From assembly GCF_025989145.1 (NCBI RefSeq), contig NZ_JAPDNQ010000001.1, positions 186,001 to 250,000 on the forward strand: 64,000 bases of DNA. Direction: 5' to 3'. Both the position numbers and the translations under genes were made by a program. The notes beneath the pieces are model-generated. The model made no database searches. It had not been told where the DNA came from and saw only the letters and a list, made by a program, of their open reading frames with translations. This DNA is from Microbacterium sp. SSM24. GTDB taxonomy: Bacteria; Actinomycetota; Actinomycetes; Actinomycetales; Microbacteriaceae. This document shows positions 9,655 to 20,676 of the stretch, one piece after another; the stretch's first letter is position 1; each line of letters starts with the position of its first letter.

Positions 9655-10860
9655 GTGGCGGGCTACCGGGATCTTCTTCGCACTCCGGGAGTCGGGCGCA
9701 TCATCGCCGCCCAGCTCACCGCGCGGTTCCCGAACGGCATGACCAGCCTCGCGATCCTGCTGCACATCGAGTACGTCACGGGCTCGTACGGTTCGGCGGG
9801 GCTCGTGCTCGCGGCCGCGTCGATCGGCCAGGCCATCGCCGGACCCGTCACCAGCCGCTGGATGGGCCGCTGGGGCATGCGCCCCGTGATCACGACCACC
9901 CTGATCCTGTGCGCGCTCTCGATCACGGCGATGGCGCTGCTCACCCTGCCGGTCCCCGGCTACATGGCGCTCGGATTCGTCAGCGGGCTCACGACGCCGC
10001 CGATCCAGTCCGCCGCGCGCACGATCTACCCGAAGCTCGTCACGGCGAAGCAGCTCACGCCGCTGTTCTCGCTCGACGCGTCGCTGCAGGAGATCATCTG
10101 GATCATCGCGCCGGTCGTCATCACGCTCGTCGCGACCCAGGTCGGCACGGTTCCCGCTCTGCTGCTCATCGTCGTCATCCTCCTGGCCGGCGGGGCGTGG
10201 TTCGTCCTCTCCCCCGAGGTCGGGCGGGTGCGCATCCCGCGCAGCCGCCGCAGCATCGGCAAGGTGCTGACCAAGGCACCAGTGCTCCTCGCGACCGTCG
10301 TCGGCTTCCTGCTGATCGGCGCGTGCGCGGCGGTCGAGGCGGGTGTCGTGGCGACGTTCGACCACGGCGGACTCGAGGCGGGACTGGTGCTCGCCCTGTT
10401 CTCGGTGGGAAGCCTCGCCGGCGGCCTGTCGTTCGGCCACATCCCGATCGGCCCGTGGGCGATGGCGCGGCGCCTCGCGATCGTGACCGTGGGCCTGGCC
10501 CTCACGATCGTGTCGCTCAACGTGTTCTGGCTCGGCGGCACGCTCGTGCTCGCGGGCATCGGCATCGCCCCCGCCCTCGCGGTGCTGTTCGCGATGACGT
10601 CGGCGAGCGTGAAGTTCAGCGACACGGCCGAGGCGTTCGGCTGGGTGGGCACGGGCCAGCTCATCGGCGCGGCCGCCGGTTCGGCCATCGCCGGCTTCCT
10701 CATCGACGACATCGGTCCGACGGGCGCCTACCTCGCGGCGACCGCCTTCGCCGTGGCCGGGCTCCTCGTCGCGATCGCCTTCGTGCGCGGGTTCCCCGAC
10801 CTGCGCGGGCGCGACGCCAGCCCCATCCCCGACACCGAGCCGGTTCAGACGATCACCTGA
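9655..10860 (+). CDS. MFS transporter
   Basis: The 401-residue protein has about 12 hydrophobic helices and an MFS-like loop (GPVTSRWMGRWGMRPVITTT, ~residues 62-81) between helices 2 and 3. The N-terminal half contains FPNGMTSLAILLHIEYVTGS and the second half repeats the six-helix pattern. It belongs to the actinobacterial MFS group often annotated as permeases of unknown substrate. The GTG start lies six bases after TAACGT. It diverges from nrdHIEF. Confidence 0.85.
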   Translation: MAGYRDLLRTPGVGRIIAAQLTARFPNGMTSLAILLHIEYVTGSYGSAGLVLAAASIGQAIAGPVTSRWMGRWGMRPVITTTLILCALSITAMALLTLPVPGYMALGFVSGLTTPPIQSAARTIYPKLVTAKQLTPLFSLDASLQEIIWIIAPVVITLVATQVGTVPALLLIVVILLAGGAWFVLSPEVGRVRIPRSRRSIGKVLTKAPVLLATVVGFLLIGACAAVEAGVVATFDHGGLEAGLVLALFSVGSLAGGLSFGHIPIGPWAMARRLAIVTVGLALTIVSLNVFWLGGTLVLAGIGIAPALAVLFAMTSASVKFSDTAEAFGWVGTGQLIGAAAGSAIAGFLIDDIGPTGAYLAATAFAVAGLLVAIAFVRGFPDLRGRDASPIPDTEPVQTIT

Positions 10861-10927
10861 CCGAGCCGTATCCGGGCCATAGTGCTCGCATAGCGAGCGC
10901 ATAGGCGCACGGAGTTGTCTCGTACCC

Positions 10928-11818
10928 ATGAGAGACGACGACAACCGCTGGACCGACGCGAACGGCCGGATCATCGACGAGGACCACCGCGGCCTCGTGT
11001 ACGACATCCGCACCCTCATCGACCGCCGCCGGGCGCTCGGCATCTTCGGCGGCGTCGCCCTCACGAGCCTTCTCGCCGCGTGCGGCGCGAAGAGCGAAGC
11101 GGATGCCTCGGCCACCCCGTCGCCTTCTGCATCCGCGACGGCGAGCGCGACCCCGACTCCGACGGCGAGCGCGACGGCCGAGGCATCCGCCCCCCTCGAC
11201 GAGGTGCCCGACGAGACCGGCGGTCCCTATCCCGGCGACGGATCCAACGGGGTCAATGTGCTCGACGACTCCGGCATCGTGCGCAGCGACATCCGCGCGA
11301 GCTTCGGGTCTTCGACGACCGTCGCGCAGGGTGTGCCGCTCACGATCGCGCTGACGGTGCGGGATTCCTCCACCGGCGCCGCCCTCGCGGGTCGCGGCGT
11401 CTACCTCTGGCACTGCGACCGTGAGGGGCGCTACTCGCTGTACAGCCAGGGCGTCGAGACCGAGAACTACCTGCGCGGCGTGCAGCAGACCGACGCGAAC
11501 GGAACGGTGCGCTTCACCTCGATCTATCCGGCCTGCTACTCCGGCCGCTGGCCGCACATCCATTTCGAGGTGTACGAGGACGTCGCGACGGCGGTCGCCT
11601 CCGGCCCGATCGTGAAGACGTCGCAGATCGCGCTGCCCGACGAGACGAACGCCGTGGTCTACGCGACCAGCGGCTACGAGCAGAGCGTGCGCAACGCGGC
11701 CCAGATCTCCCTGCAGAGCGACAACGTGTTCGGCGACGACGGCGGAATCCACCAGATCGCCACGATGTCGGGGTCGGCGTCCTCGGGTTACACCGCCTCG
11801 CTCACGATCGGAGTGTGA
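10928..11818 (+). CDS. Secreted intradiol ring-cleavage dioxygenase-like lipoprotein
   Basis: The 296-residue protein has a Tat-like DRRRALGIFGG signal followed by a lipobox LLAAC (~residues 48-52) and a Ser/Thr/Ala/Pro-rich linker. The rest is the intradiol dioxygenase beta-sandwich. The non-haem Fe(III) ligands can be placed at Tyr169 (EGRYSLYS), Tyr204 (YPACYSGR), His210 and His212 (PHIHFEVY). Secreted relatives in actinomycetes cleave catechol-type rings; the substrate here is not evident. An Ala/Ser/Thr linker of this type suggests surface exposure outside the membrane. Confidence 0.85.
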   Translation: MRDDDNRWTDANGRIIDEDHRGLVYDIRTLIDRRRALGIFGGVALTSLLAACGAKSEADASATPSPSASATASATPTPTASATAEASAPLDEVPDETGGPYPGDGSNGVNVLDDSGIVRSDIRASFGSSTTVAQGVPLTIALTVRDSSTGAALAGRGVYLWHCDREGRYSLYSQGVETENYLRGVQQTDANGTVRFTSIYPACYSGRWPHIHFEVYEDVATAVASGPIVKTSQIALPDETNAVVYATSGYEQSVRNAAQISLQSDNVFGDDGGIHQIATMSGSASSGYTASLTIGV

Positions 11819-11841
11819 TCCGGCGAGTCGGCGGCGTCCTC

Positions 11842-11911
11842 AACAGGAGATCCGGCGAAATGCAGGACGGTTCCCGCGGGGACCGTCCTGCATTTCGCCA
11901 GATCTCCTGTT
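11842..11911. repeat. 70-bp near-perfect palindrome (30-bp arms) between convergent genes
   Basis: The left arm (11842-11871) and right arm (11882-11911) match over 30 bases with a single mismatch around a 10-base spacer that is itself CCC/GGG-rich. It lies between the 3' ends of the dioxygenase and the downstream minus-strand gene. It may work as a terminator for both strands, but the arms are far longer than needed and there is no U-tract. Confidence 0.85.
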
Positions 11912-11970
11912 CTGAGGGTCATTGTGCAGGCCGCGCCCGGCGGCGCCGGGATCGCCGACGTCGTGCCCGG

Positions 11971-12375
11971 TCAGGCGAGCCGGCGCAGCTGCTCGAGCAG
12001 CGCGAGCGCGTACGCGTCGGCCGGCGCCGGATGCTCGAACACCCGGGCCTCGCCGGCGAGCTCGATCTCGACCTCGAAGGCATCGGGCAGGCGCCGCAGT
12101 GCGCGGAAGGAGCGCCCGAGCATCTCGCGCAGCTGGCTCTCGTGCGGCAGCCACAGCGCGTCCTCGAGCGCGACGGAGTCCAGCGCCCACTCCGTGGTGC
12201 CGTTGAATGCGAGGATGCGGCCCGTCGGGTACTCCCGCGGCTCGATCGTCATCTCGCTCACCGTGAACACATCGGCCTCGAACTCGGGCTCGTCCAGCTG
12301 GAAGCGGTCGCCCGACCGCGGGCGCCACACCAGTCCGGCGTCGCGCAGCGACAGTGCCAGCTCGGTCGAGATCAT
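11971..12375 (-). CDS. Conserved actinobacterial hypothetical protein (sometimes labelled CpaE-like)
   Basis: The 134-residue soluble protein begins MISTELALSLRDAGLVWRP. It belongs to a small actinobacterial family recognisable by FNGTTEWALDSV and LEDALWLPHESQLREMLG. Database entries often name it 'pilus assembly protein CpaE', but nothing here resembles that ATPase and no pilus genes are nearby. ATG 12375 has GGGGAG upstream at better spacing than ATG 12384. Function unknown. Confidence 0.65.
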   Translation of the reverse strand: MISTELALSLRDAGLVWRPRSGDRFQLDEPEFEADVFTVSEMTIEPREYPTGRILAFNGTTEWALDSVALEDALWLPHESQLREMLGRSFRALRRLPDAFEVEIELAGEARVFEHPAPADAYALALLEQLRRLA

Positions 12376-12464
12376 GGAGACCATTCTCCCCGCGCTGCCG
12401 AGGCCGGGGGCCGGTCCCGGGCTTGACGAGATTGCGAGGGCGCGGCATCCGTAGCATGGCGGGT

Positions 12465-13223
12465 ATGCCTGCTGCTGTGACGCTTCCCCGACTCTCGTGG
12501 GGCTCCCCCGACGCCGACCGCCGCGCCCTGCTCGTCCACGGGCTGGGTTCGAACGGGCCGCTGATGTGGCGCTACGGCGTCGCACTCGCCGATGCGGGCT
12601 GGCGTGCCGACGCGGTCGACCTGCGCGGGCACGGCACGGCTCCCCGCACGCTCGACTACACGCTCGCCGCGTACGGCGCCGACCTCGCGGCCTCCCATCC
12701 TCGCGACGGCGGGTCGTGGGATCTCGTCATCGGCCACTCGCTCGGCGGCGCTGCGGCGACGCTGGCGGCGGCATCCGATCCCTCCTGGACTCGGCGCCTC
12801 ATCCTCATCGACCCCGCCCTCTCGCTCACCGACCACGACCGCGACGTCGTGCGCGCGAGCCAGGAGGAGTCCTTCGCCGACCCCTCCGTGCGGGCGGTGC
12901 GCGCGAGCCACCCCCACTGGCACGAGCAGGACGTCGAGCTCAAGGCGCTCTCCGCCCAGCAGGCGAGTCGCTGGGCGGTCGAGCAGACGAGCACGCAGAA
13001 CCCGGTGTGGGATGTGACGGATGCCGCGGCCGCCCTCTCCGTGCCGACCCACGTGATCGCGTCCGACCCGGAGGTGTACAGCATCTTCGCCGGCAAGCCC
13101 GCCGAGGCGGTCGTCCACGCGAACCCGCGGATCACCATGTCGGTCGTGTCCGGAGCGGGCCACTCGCCGCACCGCGACAAGCCCGACGCGACGATCGGGG
13201 CGCTGCGGGCGGTCCTCGCATGA
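12465..13223 (+). CDS. Alpha/beta hydrolase
   Basis: The 252-residue protein shows the canonical fold. HGLGSNG forms the oxyanion hole, the nucleophile elbow is GHSLGG (~residues 90-95), the acid is in VIASDPEV, and the catalytic His is in GAGHSPHRD near the C-terminus. Substrate unknown. ATG 12465 is preceded by TAGCAT plus seven bases (leaderless-like); ATG 12456 is an alternative. Its stop overlaps the start of the acyl-CoA dehydrogenase-like gene (ATGA), so the two are translationally coupled. Confidence 0.85.
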   Translation: MPAAVTLPRLSWGSPDADRRALLVHGLGSNGPLMWRYGVALADAGWRADAVDLRGHGTAPRTLDYTLAAYGADLAASHPRDGGSWDLVIGHSLGGAAATLAAASDPSWTRRLILIDPALSLTDHDRDVVRASQEESFADPSVRAVRASHPHWHEQDVELKALSAQQASRWAVEQTSTQNPVWDVTDAAAALSVPTHVIASDPEVYSIFAGKPAEAVVHANPRITMSVVSGAGHSPHRDKPDATIGALRAVLA

Positions 13224-14392
13224 CCGCGTTCGATCCGGCGGCGTTCCTGCCGGACGACCTCCTCGCCCGCATCCGCACCCGGGCACCGATCCACGACCGC
13301 GACAACACGTTCCCCGACGCCGACCTCGCCGAGCTGCGCGACGCGGGCTACCTCTCGATCCTCGTGCCGAGCGAGCTGGGCGGGGCGGGGCTCGGGCTGG
13401 CCGAGGCATCCGTGCTGCAGCAGCGGCTCGCGGGAGCCGCACCTGCGACCGCCCTGGCCGTGAACATGCACCTGGTGTGGACGGGCGTCGCCAAGGTCCT
13501 CGCCGATCGCGGCATCGACGAGCTGCGGTTCGTGCAGGAGGGCGCCGCCGCGGGCGAGGTCTTCGCGTTCGGCATCAGCGAGGCGGGCAACGACCTCGTG
13601 CTGTTCGGCAGCGGGACGGATGCCGCGCCCCGCGACGACGGCGGCTACGCGTTCACCGGCACGAAGATCTTCACCTCGCTCGCGCCGGTGTGGACGCAGC
13701 TCGGGCTGCACGGCCTGGACACGACGTCGCCGGACGCGCCGAAGATGGTCTACGCCTTCGTGCCGCGGTCGGAGGAGGCCGCCGGTCGTGTCGTCACGCG
13801 CGACGACTGGGACACGCTCGGGATGCGCGGCACGCAGTCGCGCACGACCGAGCTGCACGGCGCCGTCGCACCCGCGGATCGGATCGCGCGGCGGATCGAC
13901 CCCGGACCGAACCCCGATCCGCTGGTGTTCGGCATCTTCAGCGCGTTCGAGATCCTCCTCGCCTCGGTCTACACCGGCATCGCCCGACGGGCACTCGACG
14001 TGGCCGTCGAGTCCGCCCGCTCTCGCACCTCGAAGAGCACGGGCCGGGCGCACAGCCAGGACCCCGACATCCGCCGGCGCATCGCCGGGATGGCGCTCGC
14101 CTACGACGCGCTCCCGCCGCAGCTCGCCGCACTCGCCGGCGACGTCGACGGACTCGCCGACCACGGCGCACGGTGGTTCTCGCTGCTCGCCGGACTCAAG
14201 CACCGGGCCGTCGTCGCCGCGAAGTCGGTGGTCGACGATGCCGTCCTCGTCGCGGGCGGGTCGTCCTACTTCGCCGCGCACGAGCTCGGCCGCCTGTACC
14301 GCGACGTGCTCGCCGGGCTCTTCCACCCGAGCGACCCGGAGTCGGCGCACGCGACCGTCGCCACCGCGTGGCTGGGACCCCTGGAGGGCTGA
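13220..14392 (+). CDS. Acyl-CoA dehydrogenase family flavoenzyme
   Basis: The 390-residue protein begins MTAFDPAAFLPDDLLARIR and has the N-terminal helical domain (DAGYLSILVPSELGGAGLGL), the beta domain (FTGTKIFTSLAPVWTQLGLH) and the FAD-binding C-terminal helical domain (VVDDAVLVAGGSSYFAAHELGRLYRDVLAGLFHP, quoted here only as a region around residues 340-375). The catalytic Glu typical of fatty-acyl dehydrogenases is not obvious. It could belong to the DszC/nitroalkane/monooxygenase-like side of the family. It overlaps the hydrolase by four bases. Confidence 0.8.
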   Translation: MTAFDPAAFLPDDLLARIRTRAPIHDRDNTFPDADLAELRDAGYLSILVPSELGGAGLGLAEASVLQQRLAGAAPATALAVNMHLVWTGVAKVLADRGIDELRFVQEGAAAGEVFAFGISEAGNDLVLFGSGTDAAPRDDGGYAFTGTKIFTSLAPVWTQLGLHGLDTTSPDAPKMVYAFVPRSEEAAGRVVTRDDWDTLGMRGTQSRTTELHGAVAPADRIARRIDPGPNPDPLVFGIFSAFEILLASVYTGIARRALDVAVESARSRTSKSTGRAHSQDPDIRRRIAGMALAYDALPPQLAALAGDVDGLADHGARWFSLLAGLKHRAVVAAKSVVDDAVLVAGGSSYFAAHELGRLYRDVLAGLFHPSDPESAHATVATAWLGPLEG

Positions 14393-14449
14393 GCCCCGCG
14401 GCCGCAAGCCCCATCCGCGCGTGAGGCGCCCCGTGCGAGGATGGCGGGC

Positions 14450-15721
14450 ATGTCGCCCACCCCCACGGCCCTGCTGAGCCCCGCCGACCAGGAGCGGCGC
14501 CGCGGCCTTCGACTCATGAAAGGCGTCGCACTCGGCGCCCTCGTGGCCATGGCGGTCGTGTTCGTCATCTCGTTCGCGTTCCAGGCGCAGGTTCCCGCCC
14601 TCGCCTACGTGCGCGCGGCGGCGGAGGGCGGCATGGTCGGCGCGCTCGCCGACTGGTTCGCGGTGACGGCGCTGTTCCGGCATCCGCTCGGGATCCCCAT
14701 CCCGCACACGGCGATCATCCCCAACCGCAAGGACGAGATCGGACGCACGCTGGGCGAGTTCGTCGAGACGGAGTTCCTGCGCAGCGACGTCGTGCGCACC
14801 AAGCTCGAGGCGACGGCGATCTCTGCGCGGCTCGGCGAGTGGCTGAGCGACCCCGTCCACGCGGAGCGGGTCGCCGCCGAGGCATCCGTCATGGCATCGG
14901 GCGTGCTGGAGGCGCTCAGCGACGACGACGTCCAGGGCATCATCGAGGATCTCGCCCGCGAGCACCTCATCGCACCGGAGTGGGGGCCGCCGCTCGGCGC
15001 GTGGCTGGGTCGCATCGTGGAGTCGGGCGCCCACCACGGCGCGGTCGACATGGCCGTCGACACGATCGGGGCGTGGCTCGAAGCCAATCGGGTCGCGTTC
15101 ACGGGGCTCGTCTCGAAGCGGCTGCCGTCGTGGCTGCCGTCGGTGGCGCATCGCCTCGTCGACGACACCGTCTACAACGAGGCCGTCAAGTTCGTCGCCG
15201 CCGTCCGCGCCGATCCCGACCACCAGGCGCGCCAGGCCATCGACGGATACCTCGACCGCCTCGCCGAGAACCTGCAGCACGACCCGGCGACGATCGGCCG
15301 ACTCGAGGACGCGAAGTCGACCGTGTTCGACAGCCCGCGCATCCGCGAACTCGCCGCCGAGGCGTGGAACACCGCGAAAGCCGGGCTGCTCACCTCGCTC
15401 GCCGACCCCGACAGCGCGCTGCGTCGGCGGGCCGCGACGGCGCTCGCCGAGATCGGCGAGCGGCTGACGACGGATGCCTCCCTCCAGCGTCGCGTGGACT
15501 CCTGGGTGACCGATGCCGCCGTCTTCCTCGTGGACCGGTACCGCCACGACATCGCATCGATCATCACCGACACCGTCGAGCGCTGGGATCCGAAGGAGAC
15601 GACCGAGAAGATCGAGCTGATGGTGGGACGCGACCTTCAGTACATCCGGCTCAACGGCACGGTTGTCGGTGCACTGGCGGGCCTCGCGATCTTCTCTATC
15701 GCGCACGCGTTCCTCGGGTGA
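14450..15721 (+). CDS. DUF445 family membrane-associated protein
   Basis: The 423-residue protein has an N-terminal transmembrane helix (GVALGALVAMAVVFVISFAF), a long alpha-helical soluble region and a C-terminal hydrophobic helix (NGTVVGALAGLAIFSIAHAF). DUF445 signatures are GGMVGALADWFAVTALFRHP and IPIPHTAIIPNRKDEIGRTLG. The function of DUF445/YjiN proteins is unknown. The second ATG (14450) was chosen because GCGAGG lies at proper distance; 14441 is possible. Confidence 0.88.
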   Translation: MSPTPTALLSPADQERRRGLRLMKGVALGALVAMAVVFVISFAFQAQVPALAYVRAAAEGGMVGALADWFAVTALFRHPLGIPIPHTAIIPNRKDEIGRTLGEFVETEFLRSDVVRTKLEATAISARLGEWLSDPVHAERVAAEASVMASGVLEALSDDDVQGIIEDLAREHLIAPEWGPPLGAWLGRIVESGAHHGAVDMAVDTIGAWLEANRVAFTGLVSKRLPSWLPSVAHRLVDDTVYNEAVKFVAAVRADPDHQARQAIDGYLDRLAENLQHDPATIGRLEDAKSTVFDSPRIRELAAEAWNTAKAGLLTSLADPDSALRRRAATALAEIGERLTTDASLQRRVDSWVTDAAVFLVDRYRHDIASIITDTVERWDPKETTEKIELMVGRDLQYIRLNGTVVGALAGLAIFSIAHAFLG

Positions 15722-15795
15722 GATCTCGGCGCCCTGCGTGACGTCACGCGTCGTGGCGACTGCCCGGGGAGCACGCCCGGCGCTAGCCTGATGCC

Positions 15796-16137
15796 GTGGC
15801 CGCCGACCAGCTCCTCTTCAGCTACGGGACGCTCCAGAATCCCGATGTCCAACTCGACACGTTCGGGCGCCTCCTCGTCGCCGAGGACGACGTCCTCCCC
15901 GGCTACACCGTCGACTACGCCGAGATCGAGGACACCCGCGTCGTCGATCTGTCCGGCCTGTCGGTGCACCCGATCGTGCGCGCGACGGGAAGTGCGCTCG
16001 ACAAGGTCGTCGGCAAAGCGCTGTGGGTTACGGAGGACGAACTCGACGCGTCCGACGAGTACGAGGTCGCACTCTACCGACGGGTCCAGGTCAGGCTCGC
16101 CAGCGACCGGGACGCCTGGGTCTACGTGTCGGTCTGA
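15796..16137 (+). CDS. Gamma-glutamylcyclotransferase/AIG2-like protein
   Basis: The 113-residue protein has the AIG2-fold signature FSYGTLQ at the N-terminus, and a candidate catalytic acid in the ELDASDEYEV segment. This family includes gamma-glutamylamine cyclotransferases and uncharacterised bacterial proteins; substrate is not known. The GTG start lies six bases after TAGCCT (15784-15789), consistent with a leaderless transcript. Confidence 0.85.
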   Translation: MAADQLLFSYGTLQNPDVQLDTFGRLLVAEDDVLPGYTVDYAEIEDTRVVDLSGLSVHPIVRATGSALDKVVGKALWVTEDELDASDEYEVALYRRVQVRLASDRDAWVYVSV

Positions 16138-16231
16138 GCTCGGCGGCGGGCGGCAGCATCCCGTCAGAGTGTCCGAATTGCGCACGCTGACGCCACGACC
16201 CGCGTGACTGCGCACCGCCTCTGGAGCCCCG

Positions 16232-17146
16232 GTGCGGAGTAGCGTCGGAGGCGTGACGCTCTTCCACGATCCCCTCTGGCCGCGGGCCGGCGGGTGGCCC
16301 GCTCCCGACGCCGCATCCGGCGGCTGGGATGCCGTCCTGCTCGGCGTTCCCGCCTGGCGCACGTCGCTGTCGCCGACGGGCGCGCACGCGACTCCGGCAG
16401 CCGTGCGTGAAGCGCTGCGACGATTCAGTCCCACGCTCCTCGGACCGCCGCCGCTGGATCTGACCGAGAGCCTGCGCATCGCCGATGCGGGCGATATCGC
16501 GTCACCCGATGGGCCCGAGGGCGAGGCATCCGTCCGCGCCGCGGTGGCTGAACTGACGGCGGATGCCGCGCTCGTCGTCGCGCTCGGCGGCGACAACTCG
16601 GTGACCTACCCGGTGGCGCAGGGCGCCGGCGCGACCGGCGTCATCACCCTGGACGCGCACTTCGATCTGCGCGACGGCGTCTCGAACGGCTCGCCGGTGC
16701 GGCGGCTCGTCGAGGACGGCCTCGATCCTCGCCGCATCGTGCAGCTCGGCATCGCCGACTTCGCGAACTCCGTCGCGTACGCGCAGCGCGCCGCCGACCT
16801 CGGGATCACCGTGGTGGGCCTCGACGATGTGCGGCGCCGCGGCGCGGCCGACGTCGTGGCCGAGGCGCTCGAGATCGCGGGTGCCGACGGCGGCCGCATC
16901 CACCTCGACATCGACGTGGACGTGTGCGATCGCTCGGTGGCGCCGGGGTGCCCGGCGTCGGTGCCAGGTGGGCTCGCCGCGTGGGAGCTCCGCGCGATCG
17001 TGCGGGCTGCGGCATCCGATGCGCGCGTGCGCACCGCCGACATCGTCGAAGTCGACGCCACGGCCGACGCCCCGGACGGGCGCACCGTGCGGCTTGCGGC
17101 GCTGTGCGTGCTGGAGCTGCTGGCCGGGAAGGCGACCGGCGCATGA
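16232..17146 (+). CDS. hutG: Formimidoylglutamase (arginase superfamily)
   Basis: The 304-residue ureohydrolase-fold enzyme has the Mn-binding motifs LGGDNSVTYP, DAHFDLRDG and HLDIDVDVCD and the late acidic motif EVDATADAP. The Asn in GGDNS instead of GGDH is typical of HutG-type members. With hutH, hutU and hutI nearby it should hydrolyse N-formimino-L-glutamate to glutamate and formamide, the last step of histidine utilisation. GTG 16232 has GGAG five bases upstream; GTG 16253 is a weaker alternative. It overlaps the next gene by four bases. Confidence 0.88.
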   Translation: MRSSVGGVTLFHDPLWPRAGGWPAPDAASGGWDAVLLGVPAWRTSLSPTGAHATPAAVREALRRFSPTLLGPPPLDLTESLRIADAGDIASPDGPEGEASVRAAVAELTADAALVVALGGDNSVTYPVAQGAGATGVITLDAHFDLRDGVSNGSPVRRLVEDGLDPRRIVQLGIADFANSVAYAQRAADLGITVVGLDDVRRRGAADVVAEALEIAGADGGRIHLDIDVDVCDRSVAPGCPASVPGGLAAWELRAIVRAAASDARVRTADIVEVDATADAPDGRTVRLAALCVLELLAGKATGA

Positions 17147-17613
17147 TCCGGCTGGCGCTCGTGCGGCATGCGAAGTCGGACTGGGACGACCCGCTCCTGG
17201 ACGACCACGACCGTCCGCTGAACGAACGGGGCCGCGCCGATGCCCCGCGCATGGCGCAGCGGTATGCCGAGTCGGCGTTCCGCCCCGACGTGATCCTGTC
17301 GAGCACCGCGCTGCGCGCCCGCACGACGGCGCAGGCGTTCGCCTCGGCGACCGGGGTGGCCATGACAGTGCAGGAGCAGCTCTACGGCGCGCCGGCCGGC
17401 CTGCTGCTCTCAGTGGCGGCGGCGTCCGGGGTCGACTCGGTGATGATCGTCGCGCACGACCCCGGCATGAGCGTGCTCGCCGGACGGCTGTCCGATGACG
17501 GAATCGCTCACATGCCGACCTGCGCCGTGGCGACCTTCACCTGGGACGCCGACGACTGGGACGTCGCGACCGCGCTCGACCCCTCCGACTGGACCTTCGA
17601 CGCACCCCGCTGA
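17143..17613 (+). CDS. SixA-type histidine phosphatase
   Basis: The 156-residue protein has the phosphohistidine-phosphatase signature LVRHAKSDWDD (nucleophile His in RHAKS) at the extreme N-terminus, then LNERGRADAPRMA, LSSTALRARTTAQ and the second catalytic His in VAHDPGMSVLA. The family dephosphorylates phosphohistidine in phosphorelay or PTS proteins; the target here is unknown. Its ATG overlaps the hutG stop (ATGA), so it is coupled to a histidine-catabolism gene, although no functional link is established. Confidence 0.85.
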   Translation: MIRLALVRHAKSDWDDPLLDDHDRPLNERGRADAPRMAQRYAESAFRPDVILSSTALRARTTAQAFASATGVAMTVQEQLYGAPAGLLLSVAAASGVDSVMIVAHDPGMSVLAGRLSDDGIAHMPTCAVATFTWDADDWDVATALDPSDWTFDAPR

Positions 17614-17694
17614 GCCAGCGGGCCGGTCGACGCCGACACCTGCGCCGACACCTGCGCCGACGCCGACAGGCCCCTAGGAGCCGACGCTCACCCT

Positions 17695-18879
17695 CTAGGA
17701 GAGCCTCTCGCCGTCCTTCCACACGCCCGCGATCATGGGCACACCCGGCCGATAGGCGAGATGCACGCGTGTCGGCGCGTCGAGCAGCACCAGATCGGCC
17801 CGCATCCCGGGCGCGACCGCTCCGACGTCGTCGCGGCGCAGGGCGCGCGCGCCGCCGGCGGTCGCCGCCCACACGGCCTCGGCGGGCGTCATGCCCATCT
17901 CGCGCACGGCGAGCGCGATCATGAGCGGCATCGAGCTCGTGAAGCTCGACCCCGGGTTGCAGTCGCTCGCGAGTGCCACCGTGACACCGGCGTCGATCAG
18001 CCGGCGCGCATCGGGGTAGGGCTGCCGCGTCGAGAACTCCACGCCGGGCAGCAGCGTCGCCACCGTGTCGGAGCCCGCCAGCGCCGCGACATCCGCGTCG
18101 TCCAGATAGGTGCAGTGATCGACGGATGCCGCGCCCGCCGCCACGGCGAGACCCACGCCCTCACCGTGCCCGAGCTGGTTGCCGTGCACGCGCGGCAGCA
18201 AGCCGTGTGCGGATCCGGCCGCCAGGATCCGGCGCGACTCCTCCGCCGTGAAGGCGCCGCGTTCGCAGAAGACGTCGACCCAGCGCGCGTGCGGCCGAAC
18301 CGCCTCGAGCATCGGACCGACGACGAGCTCCACGTACTCCTCGCGCCGGTCGGCGTATTCCGCCGGCACGACGTGCGCGCCCAGGAATGTGACCTCGGGT
18401 GTGACCTCGGCGGCGAGCCGTGCGAGTCGCGCCTCGTCCTCGACCGTGAGCCCGTAGCCGGTCTTGATCTCGAAGGTCGTGGTTCCCTGGCCGTGGAGCT
18501 CTGCCGTGAATCCGGTCAGGCGCGCGCGCAGTTCGTCGTCGGTCGCTGCCCTGGTCGCGGCGACCGTGCGGCGTATGCCGCCTGCGGCATAGGGCACGCC
18601 GGCCATGCGCGCCTCGAACTCGTCGGCACGGTCTCCGCCGAACACCAGGTGGGTGTGGCTGTCGACGAACCCGGGGATCACGGCGCGCCCACCCGCGTCG
18701 ACGACGACGGCGCCGGTCCGCGTGGCGGCTGCGGCCGCGGCATCCGTCATCGCTCCCGTCCACGCGATGCGCGAGCCCTCGACGAGCACCGCGGCGTCGC
18801 GGAGCACACCGGTCGGGTCGCCCTCGCGCTCGACGTTGGTGGTGAGCTCGCCGATGTTCGTGATGAGCGTCGCGGTCAC
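17695..18879 (-). CDS. hutI: Imidazolonepropionase
   Basis: The 394-residue amidohydrolase-fold enzyme opens the imidazolone ring to N-formimino-L-glutamate. Motifs are [12 protein letters not shown] (metal-binding HxH and substrate Arg), [27 protein letters not shown] and the metal Asp in [11 protein letters not shown]. The GTG start at 18879 is preceded by AAAGGA at good spacing. It lies about 118 bases downstream of hutU on the same strand and is presumably the last gene of hutH-hutU-hutI. Confidence 0.93.
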   Translation of the reverse strand: MTATLITNIGELTTNVEREGDPTGVLRDAAVLVEGSRIAWTGAMTDAAAAAATRTGAVVVDAGGRAVIPGFVDSHTHLVFGGDRADEFEARMAGVPYAAGGIRRTVAATRAATDDELRARLTGFTAELHGQGTTTFEIKTGYGLTVEDEARLARLAAEVTPEVTFLGAHVVPAEYADRREEYVELVVGPMLEAVRPHARWVDVFCERGAFTAEESRRILAAGSAHGLLPRVHGNQLGHGEGVGLAVAAGAASVDHCTYLDDADVAALAGSDTVATLLPGVEFSTRQPYPDARRLIDAGVTVALASDCNPGSSFTSSMPLMIALAVREMGMTPAEAVWAATAGGARALRRDDVGAVAPGMRADLVLLDAPTRVHLAYRPGVPMIAGVWKDGERLS

Positions 18880-18997
18880 AGCATCCGTCCTTTCATGTCC
18901 CGATTCTCCGCCTGCATGTCCCACTTCCCGTCGTTTCGCGGCCCCCGATGCGACAGAGATCGGGACACGGCTCGACCGGCCGGGCACAGCTGTGGGG

Positions 18998-20674
<1,677 letters not shown>

Positions 20675-20676
20675 GG

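Noticed and set aside
11971-12375. CpaE pilus-assembly assignment for the 134-residue protein
   Set aside because: It has no P-loop or receiver domain, and no pilus genes lie nearby; the label seems to be a propagated database name.
12656-15706. A 1016-codon minus-strand frame opposite the hydrolase, acyl-CoA dehydrogenase and DUF445 genes
   Set aside because: All three plus-strand genes are recognisable families with normal starts; the antisense frame is Arg/Asp/His-rich and has no domain.
17634-17665. Short cacctgcgccga tandem repeat between sixA and hutI as a CRISPR or operator
   Set aside because: Only two to three imperfect 12-bp copies without spacers; probably a remnant of low-complexity sequence between convergent genes.
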